Translations under genes and position numbers: made by a program | The notes under the pieces: model-generated | What the model saw: only the letters and a program-made list of their open reading frames with translations | What the model was told of the DNA's origin: nothing | The model's database searches: none | Part shown: piece after piece, positions 1 to 6,773 of the stretch | How positions within the stretch are numbered: the stretch's first letter is position 1 | Layout of the letters: every line of letters starts with the position of its first letter | DNA from: JBLHKW01 sp047618565 | GTDB lineage: Bacteria > Planctomycetota > UBA1135 > GCA-002686595 | Length of the DNA: 15,486 bases | Direction: 5' to 3' | Assembly: GCA_047618565.1 (NCBI GenBank) | Contig: JBLHKW010000129.1 | Location: 1 to 15,486 of the forward strand

Positions 1-661
1 TCATGCGGCCCGCGTGCCCGGTCCACTCTCCGTTCGGCCCGAGGGGCTCGACATCCTCGAGATCGACGTAGAGCGTATCGTCTTCGATCTCGATGACGGC
101 CGAGCGCGCGAACGCCTTCAGGTCCGCCTCCCCACCACTGCCCGGCTTGTGGATCAGCACGTCGCGCCAGAGTGGACCCTCACGGAAGGCCGAATCGATG
201 TAGAAGCCGCCGAGCTGCAAGCTCGTGCGCCCGGGGGAGAGGTTGCGGATCGCCGATGACGCCGCCTGCACTAGGTACAGCTTCTCCTTCCGCTTCGTAT
301 TCGGAATCTCCGTCGAGAGCATCCAGTACGTCGCGCCACCGAGCACACAACCCAGGACCATGGGCGAGAGCAGCAGGCTGGTGGGCCGCACCCCGGCCAT
401 CTGGATCGATGTCCATTCGTTGTCCGCGGCCAGGCGCCCGAACGTCGCCACCACGGCCAGCAGGAAGCACATCGGCAGGACGTAGGGCGCCAGCCCCTGA
501 AGCACCAGGGGCAGGTACTTCATCAGCAGCCAGGCGTCCGTGTTCGGAAGCTTGTGAACAGCCGAGACGGCGATTCCGGGCAGCGCAATGAACAGCAGAC
601 CGACGACGGCGAAGACGAAGGCCACGGTCAACTGGCGCAGGATGTAGAGCTGGAGCTTCAC
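1..661 (-). CDS. LptF/LptG-family LPS export permease, N-terminal part (runs off left edge)
   Basis: About 220 codons are visible, starting at GTG (661-659) and reading VKLQLYILRQLTVAFVFAVV; the gene is open at position 1, so the C-terminus is missing. There are hydrophobic segments near residues 10-30, 52-74 and 96-116. Between the second and third is the conserved loop motif RLAADNEWTSIQMAGV, which matches the RLxxDxEhTxhxAxGh signature of the YjgP/YjgQ family. After the third segment a beta-rich periplasmic region begins (IRNLSPGRTSLQLGGFYID). In the family, two such permeases with LptB2 and LptC extract LPS from the inner membrane. I cannot tell LptF from LptG with half the protein. The GTG start is chosen because it gives the usual short N-terminus before the first helix and because a TACAAT box lies 9 nt upstream. 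The gene is divergent from a WaaP-like kinase and a lipid A acyltransferase, which fits an LPS locus. The longest ORF on this strand here is in another frame and looks like noise. Confidence 0.88.
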   Translation of the reverse strand, partial: MKLQLYILRQLTVAFVFAVVGLLFIALPGIAVSAVHKLPNTDAWLLMKYLPLVLQGLAPYVLPMCFLLAVVATFGRLAADNEWTSIQMAGVRPTSLLLSPMVLGCVLGGATYWMLSTEIPNTKRKEKLYLVQAASSAIRNLSPGRTSLQLGGFYIDSAFREGPLWRDVLIHKPGSGGEADLKAFARSAVIEIEDDTLYVDLEDVEPLGPNGEWTGHAGRM

Positions 662-670
662 GCGGGCGCA

Positions 671-676
671 ATTGTA
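671..676 (-). promoter_or_regulatory. Putative -10 box of the LptF/G-type gene
   Basis: On the minus strand the hexamer TACAAT matches 5 of 6 positions of the sigma-70 consensus TATAAT, in otherwise very G+C-rich DNA. Only 9 nt separate it from the GTG start, so a transcript would begin at or within a few nt of the start codon. No convincing -35 box is visible; TTCTTT lies at roughly the right distance. This is a prediction from sequence alone. Confidence 0.45.
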
Positions 677-761
677 GGCAGCGCCCCCCGAGCAAAGAAC
701 CTCCGAGGGGGCTGCGGATGACGGATTCCCCTGGCCGGCCGGTGAATTGTCCCTCCGGATG

Positions 762-861
762 CCAGGCAGCAGCATCCGCTTCGGCATGCTGCCTGGAAGC
801 GCAGCCGAATCGGTGGATCCGGCGATGCTCCCAGGCAGCATGCCGAAGCGCAGGATGCTGG
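762..861. repeat. Imperfect inverted repeat in the divergent intergenic gap
   Basis: The 19-mer GCTTCGGCATGCTGCCTGG at 778-796 recurs exactly as its reverse complement at 831-849, with a 34-nt spacer. The pairing extends outward: CAGCATCC at 770-777 matches the complement of 853-860, with a 3-nt insertion in the right arm. The left arm is also a hairpin by itself, because CCAGGCAGC at 762-770 pairs with GCTGCCTGG at 788-796. The word CCAGGCAGCA therefore occurs three times, at 762-771, 787-796 (inverted) and 831-840. It lies between two divergent genes, so a terminator role is unlikely. It may be a REP-like palindromic element, a protein-binding site or a structured transcript. Confidence 0.8.
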
Positions 862-897
862 TATGGGGCCGGATGACGTTTCCGGGTTAGCCGGGGC

Positions 898-903
898 TAG
901 ACT
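898..903 (+). promoter_or_regulatory. Putative -10 box of the tandem kinase gene
   Basis: TAGACT matches TATAAT at 4 of 6 positions, including T1, A2 and T6. It ends 6 nt before the GTG at 910, so the predicted transcription start falls on or next to the start codon. A weak -35 candidate, TGACGT at 874-879, lies 18 nt upstream. No Shine-Dalgarno is present, which agrees with a leaderless mRNA. Confidence 0.42.
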
Positions 904-909
904 GCGGCC

Positions 910-2286
910 GTGGATCCGCAGGTCGACCGTGAACTCCTGAAGCTGAGCCCCAAGCGCAGTGCTCACCTCGAGACCGTCCGCCGAGCGGGCGAGCGCTCGC
1001 GCCAGGTCGTCAAGCGCTTCCACGGTCCGGATCTGCTGGACCGTTTCCGGGATCGGCTGCGGGCGCGCAATGAGTACGGTCTGCTCCGGCGCTGCGCGAG
1101 CCTCGGCCTGCCGGTCCCGCGAGCGCTGGACCTGCGGCGGCGGCAGGGCGCTTGGGAGGTCGTGACGGAGTACGTGGAGAACGCGCCCCCTCTGGACCGC
1201 TGGCTGCAAAGCAACGCGCCGGATCTGCGCTGGCGCCAGGGAGCGCGCGACCTGGGGCGCCTGGTAGCCCAGCTGATGGGCGCTGGCCTCGCCCATGGGG
1301 ACCTGCACCCGGGGAACTTCCTGGTCCAGGAGCTCGGGACCCGCGCACCCCGGCTCTGGCTGATCGACCTGACCAAGTCCCGCCTGCGCAGGCGGCTCGG
1401 CGCCGAGCGCATGGTCCGGGACCTGGTGCAGCTGACGGCGGGCCTGCGCGAGCGCGTCAGCGATTCCCTGCGGCGGCGCTTTCTGGTGCAGTTTCTGCGG
1501 GGACTTCCGGCGGACCTGCGCGCGAGCTTGCCGGGCCGTGCGGAGCTTGGCCGACGCATCGAGGACGGAGCACGCGAGTTTCGGAGGCGTGACATCCAGC
1601 GCCGCACGCGCCGCTGGCTGCGGGATAGCAGCTCGGTCGAACCCTACGACGACGAGCGCGGCCGAGGATTCCTGCGGCGCACGATGGACCCGACAATACC
1701 GACCGCGGTCCAGCGCGAGCGAGCGGCGCCCAGCTGGACCGGCGCGGGTGCGCTCGACGGGAACGGCACGGGAGCCTGGGTGCTCGATGGAGATTCATGG
1801 CGCAACCTGCGGGAAGCCTGGACGCGCCAGGTACGACTCTTCACCCATGGCATCCCATGCCTCGCCCCCCTTTGCCTCTCCCGCGCACCGGCCCCGTGGC
1901 TGGCCGTGGAGATCGGCGCGGGCCTGACGCGCCTGGACTCCGGCAACCTGGATGGGCGCGATCCAGACCTGCGCGGGCGCGCGATCGAGTCCCTTGGCGA
2001 GCTGGTCGGCAGCCTGCACGATCGACGGATCGAGGTGCGTGATCTGGGGCTCGAATGCCTGTGGACCAGCGCCAGCGGCGACCTGTGTCTCGGACTGGTC
2101 TCCGATGTCAGAGATCGCACCGCCCCCCCCACGGGTGCAACGGTCGATGTCCCCGTGTCGGCCATCCAGGGCTGGAGCGGTCCCTGGTCCGACCTCGACC
2201 ATCGGCACTACCGGCGAGGCTATACGGGTGCCCTGCGCCATTCGGCCGCCGAACGAGCGCGCGTGCTCGCGGAGAGCCAGCCTTGA
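910..2286 (+). CDS. WaaP/Kdo-kinase-like protein with an active-looking and a degenerate kinase domain
   Basis: This is a 458-residue protein with a GTG start. Domain 1 (about 30-240) has the features of the lipopolysaccharide kinase (Kdo/WaaP) family: a putative ATP-binding Lys at K35, a helix-C Glu near E55, the catalytic loop HGDLHPGNFLV at 129-139 (D131, N136) and a LID motif with the metal-binding Asp at D153. Domain 2 (about 285-440) repeats this layout, with WLAVEIGAG resembling a hinge, LHDRRIEVRDLGLECLW at 369-385 in place of the catalytic loop, and LVSD at 396-399. The loop Asn is replaced by C383 and the ATP-binding Lys is not evident. Family members phosphorylate LPS core sugars at the cytoplasmic face of the inner membrane. 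The stop codon overlaps the start of the acyltransferase (TTGA), so the two are probably translated together. The substrate is not deducible. No signal peptide or membrane segment is seen. Confidence 0.8.
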   Translation: MDPQVDRELLKLSPKRSAHLETVRRAGERSRQVVKRFHGPDLLDRFRDRLRARNEYGLLRRCASLGLPVPRALDLRRRQGAWEVVTEYVENAPPLDRWLQSNAPDLRWRQGARDLGRLVAQLMGAGLAHGDLHPGNFLVQELGTRAPRLWLIDLTKSRLRRRLGAERMVRDLVQLTAGLRERVSDSLRRRFLVQFLRGLPADLRASLPGRAELGRRIEDGAREFRRRDIQRRTRRWLRDSSSVEPYDDERGRGFLRRTMDPTIPTAVQRERAAPSWTGAGALDGNGTGAWVLDGDSWRNLREAWTRQVRLFTHGIPCLAPLCLSRAPAPWLAVEIGAGLTRLDSGNLDGRDPDLRGRAIESLGELVGSLHDRRIEVRDLGLECLWTSASGDLCLGLVSDVRDRTAPPTGATVDVPVSAIQGWSGPWSDLDHRHYRRGYTGALRHSAAERARVLAESQP

Positions 2287-3290
2287 GTGAACCCCTGCGC
2301 CGACGGGTACGCGCGCGGCTCCTGGCGGGACTCTCCCACGTGGGCGAGTGGCTCCCGCGCCCGCTCCTGCAAACGGGCGTGGCCTGCACGGCGCGCATGC
2401 TCGAGCCCGGAGTCTACGGCCAGCGCGCGCGCACCAACCTGCGCACGGCCTACGGGAACGACCTCGACGAGGGTGAAATCCGGAACCTGGTCCACGGCGT
2501 GTTTCAGCACAGCGGACGGCTGTTCACCGAGTGGCTGCGCCTCGCCCGTTGCCGTGTGCCCGAGGCCCCGGGCATGGGCCCGGACCCGAGCAACGCGTGG
2601 CTCGAGGAGAGCGTGTTGCTCGATGCCTCGTTCAAGATGTTGCAAGGTCAGATCGCGCGGGGCCGCGGCGTGATACTGGTGACACCCCACCTGGGTAACT
2701 GGGAATTGCTGGCCGCGCGCCTGCGGCATGCGGGCATCGACGGCGCGGTGGTCGGCCGCAAGCGCGCGCGCGACTCCAGCTCCGACTGGATGGTGCGCAT
2801 GCGTCAGGCCTATGGCGTGACCACCATCCCCCAGGACGCGTCTCCGCGGCGTTCGCTCGAGGTACTCAAGGCCGGCGGTGTGCTCGGTCTCCTGCCAGAT
2901 CTCGAGGTGCGCCGCCTGGCCGGTGAGTTCGTGCCCTTCTTCGGCGTTCCGGCGCTGACCATGACGGCCCCGGCGGCGCTGGCGCGTGCCCATGGGGTGC
3001 CCCTGCTGCCTGCGCGCTGCGTGCTTCCGCGCGCGGCGAAACCGTCGGACCCGTACACGCTTTCCTTCGGCGAACCACTGGAGATCGCAGCGGGCCTGGA
3101 GCGCAGGGCGGCGACCCTCGACCTGACCCGTCGACTGGCGGAACAGTTCGAGCTCTGGATTCGCGAGACGCCGGAGCAGTGGGCCTGGCACCAGCACCGC
3201 TGGCGTACCCGTCCAGGAGAGATCGAGTCCATCCCGCTCGCGGAACGCCAGCGCCGCAAGCGCACCGCCGGCGAGCGCGACAAGACCTGA
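2283..3290 (+). CDS. Lipid A acyltransferase, LpxL/LpxM (HtrB/MsbB) family
   Basis: This is a 335-residue protein with a TTG start that overlaps the preceding kinase stop; GGAG at 2271-2274 serves as ribosome binding site. The same frame is open further upstream, but that part is out-of-frame kinase coding DNA and is discarded. The catalytic HX4E motif is HLGNWE at 136-141. It is followed by PDLEVRRLAGEFVPFFGVPA (205-224), the family's glycine/phenylalanine block, and by EQWAWHQHRWRTRP near the C-terminus, which matches the QWxWxHxRWKTRP ending of LpxL proteins. Length is close to the usual 300-ish residues. The N-terminal segment is only moderately hydrophobic. In the family the enzyme moves a secondary acyl chain from acyl carrier protein to the lipid A precursor at the inner membrane. 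Coupling to a sugar kinase and proximity to an LPS permease support a role in lipid A/LPS maturation. LpxL and LpxM, or a related acyltransferase, cannot be separated by eye. Confidence 0.88.
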   Translation: MSEPLRRRVRARLLAGLSHVGEWLPRPLLQTGVACTARMLEPGVYGQRARTNLRTAYGNDLDEGEIRNLVHGVFQHSGRLFTEWLRLARCRVPEAPGMGPDPSNAWLEESVLLDASFKMLQGQIARGRGVILVTPHLGNWELLAARLRHAGIDGAVVGRKRARDSSSDWMVRMRQAYGVTTIPQDASPRRSLEVLKAGGVLGLLPDLEVRRLAGEFVPFFGVPALTMTAPAALARAHGVPLLPARCVLPRAAKPSDPYTLSFGEPLEIAAGLERRAATLDLTRRLAEQFELWIRETPEQWAWHQHRWRTRPGEIESIPLAERQRRKRTAGERDKT

Positions 3291-3312
3291 CCTCCCGACC
3301 GGCGGCGCTGCC

Positions 3313-4620
3313 CTACAGACCGAGCTCCGTGGCCTTCTTGGCGATGATCGAGTTCTTCACCAGCTCGGACCACATCTCCGGTTGCTGCTGCGCGTAGCCG
3401 CGCAGGTAGGCGTCGATCTCCCCCATCACGACCAGTCGGTTGGCCGCATCGTTCGCCATCTGGTCGTCGCCGCTGTAGCGGATCAGCAGGGCCAGCCACA
3501 TGATCGCCTCGCTGTGACGGTTCTTATCCCAGTCGTACTTGGCCTGGGCCAGGCGATCCTCGAAATGCGTCTGGCGCGCTGCGGCGAGCTCGTCGTAGGC
3601 CACCAGCGCGCGCGCCCGGTCCTCGTCCGTGGCCCCGTCCAGGAAGCTGTTGAGGACCTCGAAGGCCTGCTTGTAGTCCCGCGGCTTGGCCCAGGTCAGG
3701 CTCTCGACTTCGAAGGCCACGTCCTCGAAGGTCGGCGCATCATCGAGGTCGACGATGCGCGAGTAGCGCGCTTGCATGCGGTCGACCCAGTCCATGTCCG
3801 GGTGCTCCGGACAGTTCTCCTTGAAGTACCGGATGCGCTTCAGGAAGACGCGCACGCGCGGCGCGCCCGGTTGGCCCTTGAGGTACTCGCGCTCAAACCG
3901 CCTGAGCTGCGGCTCCAGGTAGTCCTTCGTCCACTTGTTGTCCCGCGCGCCAGACCCGGCGGTGACCTTCAGGCCCTCCGCCTTTGCGCGCAGGTCGTCG
4001 AATGTCGCGCGCCACTCGGGATCCATGTCGATCTGCGCGTCGATCTTCTCGTACTCGCGCAATGCCCCGGCGTAGTCGCGTTCATCGAGCCTCGAGACGA
4101 CCCGGCGGTGACTCGTCGCCAGGTCGAAGCCGCGTTCGCCGGCGTAGTCCGCGTAGGATGTGAACGCCTTCCAGCCTCCGGCGCCCAGGACGCCCAGGAC
4201 GATCAGCACGACCCAGGGCGGGCCACTCTTCGCGGCCCTGCGCGGCGTACGCGCGACGCGTTCGCCCGACGGGGCGGATCGGCCTGCCCCGCTGCGTGCG
4301 CCGCGCGCGGACCGAGACGGGCGCTTCACGGCGACCGGCCTGGCCTCCGCTGCCGGCTCGTCCTGCTCAAGCGTCAGGGTCGCGCCGCCGAGGTCGATCG
4401 GCACGCCGGGCTCGAGACGCAGGACCTCGGCATCGGCGCCGCCAGCGACGATCTCGAGGGTCGCCTCGCCTGCCCTGAAGGTCAGGTAGGCGTGCAGCTC
4501 CTCGAGTCCCGAAGCGGCCAGGGTCAGGGACGCGGCTTCGCCACTCCCGATGCTCAGCCGTCCGTCCGTCAGGCGAAACCTGCGGGCCTGGCCGCCCTCG
4601 TCAACGATCAATCGTGCCAT
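3313..4620 (-). CDS. Single-pass membrane protein with degenerate FHA-like N-terminus and helical C-terminal domain
   Basis: This is a 435-residue protein. I start it at ATG 4620 (MARLIVDEGG), because the longer open frame upstream is shadow sequence of the overlapping CAP-domain gene. Residues 1-86 look like an FHA beta-sandwich (RFRLTDGRLSIGSGEAASL ... EELHAYLTF), but the phosphothreonine-contacting residues are altered: the usual GR is GS and SRxH is EELH. A basic, Ala/Arg/Ser-rich linker (about 92-133) leads to one membrane helix at about 134-151. The remainder (152-435) is charged, Tyr/Trp-rich and helical, with units resembling TPRs, such as LDERDYAGALREYEKI and KNRHSEAIMWLALLIRYS. The linker charge suggests the FHA-like part is cytoplasmic and the helical part periplasmic. 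It is the last gene of a four-gene operon and its start lies 13 nt inside the CAP gene, implying translational coupling. Function is unknown; a scaffold or sensor is possible. Confidence 0.75.
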   Translation of the reverse strand: MARLIVDEGGQARRFRLTDGRLSIGSGEAASLTLAASGLEELHAYLTFRAGEATLEIVAGGADAEVLRLEPGVPIDLGGATLTLEQDEPAAEARPVAVKRPSRSARGARSGAGRSAPSGERVARTPRRAAKSGPPWVVLIVLGVLGAGGWKAFTSYADYAGERGFDLATSHRRVVSRLDERDYAGALREYEKIDAQIDMDPEWRATFDDLRAKAEGLKVTAGSGARDNKWTKDYLEPQLRRFEREYLKGQPGAPRVRVFLKRIRYFKENCPEHPDMDWVDRMQARYSRIVDLDDAPTFEDVAFEVESLTWAKPRDYKQAFEVLNSFLDGATDEDRARALVAYDELAAARQTHFEDRLAQAKYDWDKNRHSEAIMWLALLIRYSGDDQMANDAANRLVVMGEIDAYLRGYAQQQPEMWSELVKNSIIAKKATELGL

Positions 4621-5831
4621 AGCGCTTTCTTGAACTCGGGGGTTCCGGTGAAGCTCGTGTTCGAGCCCAGATTCTGGGTCCAGTACCCATTTTTCTCGGC
4701 ACTCGCCATTCCGCGTAGCCGCGGGTCGAGCAGAGCCCGGTGATGGGCACTCGATCCTACCCACCTGACGTGAGCCGCCAACGCCCCGCCAGGGCCGAAG
4801 TAGATATTCTCGAAAAGGCCAAACGAATACCCCTCGCTGCGCATGCGCGCCACGGGCGTCTCGTACCCCAGCAAGGACTGTGAGTGGGTCATGACGACCG
4901 TTCTCGCCATGTGTAGAGAGTGTCCGTGCGCCGCCCGTTGCAGAGCTTCGCTCCAGACCAGGGCGCGCTCGCCAAACAGACGCCTGTAGGCGTTGGTCAC
5001 GCGTACCTGCTCGCACTCGATGCGCGCCGGGGCTCCGGCGGAGCCATCGGCGTCCGCTGTCTGCCGCGACGCTTCGGCCATCCAGCGGCTCTCGTTGTAC
5101 GTATCCACGGCACGGTCGTAACGCAGCTGCTGCTCCTGCTCGTCGGTCCAGGCAAAGTTCCGCAGGTCGATGCGACCCGGCACCTGCACCACGCCCAGGA
5201 TCCAGCGCGGCAGCTCGGACGGCCAGGTCACCTCGAAGCCGATCGTCTCGGCCACGCGCTCGATCGACATCACCTCGCTGATCGCGGTACGCACCTTCTC
5301 CGGTGTATCGACGCCCCTGTCGTTCTCCCAGAGCGCGCGTACGGCTTCGACCCGCCCCTCGACCTCGCGCCGGACTTCAGGGAACTGCCTGGCTCGCTCG
5401 ACGGTGACGTCGGGCGTCGTGCTGGGATAGAAGTAGCGCTCGGCATCGCGGATCAGCTCCAGGGCGAAAGCGCGCGAACGGTCGAGATCCGCCCGGCGTC
5501 GAGCGAGCGCGGCCAGCTCATCCATCAGGTCCCCATCCAGGATGGCAGCGAACGCGTTCTGCGCAGCGAGGTGCGCGTTTTCCTCAAGCTCGACGCGCCA
5601 CGGAGTGAGCTCGGGGCCCATCTGCGCCAATCGACGCCATGCCTCGAGGCGCGTTCTGGAGCGCCGACTGCCCGCATCGCGGACGACCTTGCGCAGCACC
5701 TTCTTGCTGACGACGTCCTCGACGTTCGAGTAGCTCGTAACACCCGGTGCCAGCTGTAACGACGCGCTCACCAGCGCCAGGAGGCACGAGGAAGTGAATC
5801 GGATCAGATCAGGTCGGGATAACGATCTCAT
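4608..5831 (-). CDS. Exported CAP/SCP-domain protein
   Basis: This is a 407-residue protein from ATG 5831. The N-terminus (Arg-rich, then FTSSCLLALVSASLQLAPG at about 12-30) looks like a signal peptide, so export is expected. Residues 35-270 form an Arg/Glu-rich helical region I do not recognise. Residues 275-392 fit the CAP (SCP/PR-1/Ag5) fold: VTNAYRRLFGERALVWSEAL, then AAHGHSLHMA with H304, ENIYFG with E341, WVGSSAHHRALLDP with H363/H364, and GYWTQNLGSN at the end. These correspond to the CAP tetrad of two His and two acidic residues, with only one acidic residue assigned here. Bacterial CAP proteins are secreted or envelope proteins, mostly of unknown activity. The gene follows the AAA+ gene after 21 nt and overlaps the FHA-like gene by 13 nt. 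No good Shine-Dalgarno precedes its start. Confidence 0.85.
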   Translation of the reverse strand: MRSLSRPDLIRFTSSCLLALVSASLQLAPGVTSYSNVEDVVSKKVLRKVVRDAGSRRSRTRLEAWRRLAQMGPELTPWRVELEENAHLAAQNAFAAILDGDLMDELAALARRRADLDRSRAFALELIRDAERYFYPSTTPDVTVERARQFPEVRREVEGRVEAVRALWENDRGVDTPEKVRTAISEVMSIERVAETIGFEVTWPSELPRWILGVVQVPGRIDLRNFAWTDEQEQQLRYDRAVDTYNESRWMAEASRQTADADGSAGAPARIECEQVRVTNAYRRLFGERALVWSEALQRAAHGHSLHMARTVVMTHSQSLLGYETPVARMRSEGYSFGLFENIYFGPGGALAAHVRWVGSSAHHRALLDPRLRGMASAEKNGYWTQNLGSNTSFTGTPEFKKALWHD

Positions 5832-5852
5832 ACGGGGTGGGCCGGCGCCCGG

Positions 5853-6773
5853 CTATACCCCGGCCGAGACGCGTGGTGACAGATCCTCCAGACCGATCAC
5901 ACCCTGACTGAGGGCGACGGCGCGCTGAACCTCGTTCTCGAGCTCCCTGATGTTCCCCGGCCATTGCCAGGCCTCGAGCGCCGCCACGGCCTCTGCGCTG
6001 ATGCCCCGCGCTGGCTCGTCCTGACTCTCTGCGGCCCGCTCGATGAAGAAACGGGTCAGATGGCGCACATCCCCCGTGCGATCACGCAGGGGCGGGAGCT
6101 TCAGGGTGATCACGTTCAACCGGAAGTAGAGGTCCTCGCGGAACTCTCCCGACGCACACATCGCGACCAGGTCCTTATTCGTGGCCGCGACCACGCGTAC
6201 GTCGACCTTCAACGACTTGTTCGATCCGACCGGCCGCACCTCGCCGTCTTGAAGAACGCGCAGCAACTTGGCCTGCATCGCCAGGGGCATGTCGCCGATC
6301 TCGTCGAGAAACACGGTCCCGCCATCCGCCGCCACGAAGTGACCTGGCCGATCCTTGAACGCGCCCGTGAACGACCCCTTCTTGTGGCCGAAGAACTCGC
6401 TCTCCAGCAGGTTCTCCGCCACCGCCGCGCAGTTCTCGGCCAGAAACGGCCTGTCCGATCGACGACTCCTGTCGTGCAACGCGCGCGCCACGAGCTCCTT
6501 GCCCGTGCCCGTTTCGCCCAGGATCAGGACCGACACCTCGCTGGGTGCGATCTTCTCGATCAGATCGAGCACGCTCTGCATGGCCGGACTGTCCCCGACC
6601 ATCCCCATGCGTACGGGGACGTCGTCCCGCGTCAGATCCAGCTCCTCGGGTCGGGTGCAGCGCTGGAATTCCGCCGCGATCTCTCCGGAGTACCCCGCCT
6701 CCTGGGCATCGGACCACAGCTGAGCGAGACGCTGCTTGAGTCCGTCCAGTCTCGACGCGTCGGCAGCCGTCAT
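5853..6773 (-). CDS. Sigma-54 activator-type AAA+ ATPase without receiver or HTH domain
   Basis: This is a 306-residue protein. The NtrC-type central domain is complete: Walker A GETGTGKE at 86-93, the sigma-54-contacting loop as GSFTGA at 133-138 (Ser in place of the usual Ala of GAFTGA), Walker B GGTVFLDE at 151-158, FREDLYFRLNV at 211-221 with the likely arginine finger region, and WPGNIRELEN at 271-280. The first 50 residues are a short helical stretch with no receiver, GAF or PAS signature, and the protein stops about 26 residues after WPGNIRELEN with no Fis-type helix-turn-helix. Such proteins normally remodel sigma-54 RNA polymerase closed complexes by ATP hydrolysis. Lacking a DNA-binding domain, this one would act from solution or through a partner. 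Its ATG overlaps the helicase TGA (ATGA), so it is translationally coupled to it. The upstream helicase and downstream envelope genes do not reveal its target promoters. Confidence 0.9.
   Translation of the reverse strand: MTAADASRLDGLKQRLAQLWSDAQEAGYSGEIAAEFQRCTRPEELDLTRDDVPVRMGMVGDSPAMQSVLDLIEKIAPSEVSVLILGETGTGKELVARALHDRSRRSDRPFLAENCAAVAENLLESEFFGHKKGSFTGAFKDRPGHFVAADGGTVFLDEIGDMPLAMQAKLLRVLQDGEVRPVGSNKSLKVDVRVVAATNKDLVAMCASGEFREDLYFRLNVITLKLPPLRDRTGDVRHLTRFFIERAAESQDEPARGISAEAVAALEAWQWPGNIRELENEVQRAVALSQGVIGLEDLSPRVSAGV

Noticed and set aside
180..695. 171-codon minus-strand open frame
   Set aside because: Another minus-strand frame over the same DNA encodes a clear LptF/G permease; this one is Arg/Pro/Ala-rich noise.
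762..861. Possible CRISPR or transposon end
   Set aside because: The repeats are inverted, only three short copies exist, spacers are irregular, and no cas or transposase gene is nearby.
2220..3197. 325-codon open frame on the minus strand
   Set aside because: It is antisense to the acyltransferase with its HX4E motif; no recognisable domain.
3382..4743. 453-codon open frame on the plus strand
   Set aside because: It is antisense to the FHA-like and CAP genes. Its translation is Val/Leu/Arg/His-rich without domains, as expected for the complement of G+C-rich coding DNA.
4621..5016. N-terminal extension of the FHA-like protein
   Set aside because: This stretch is coding for the CAP domain in another frame; the FHA-like fold begins right at ATG 4620.
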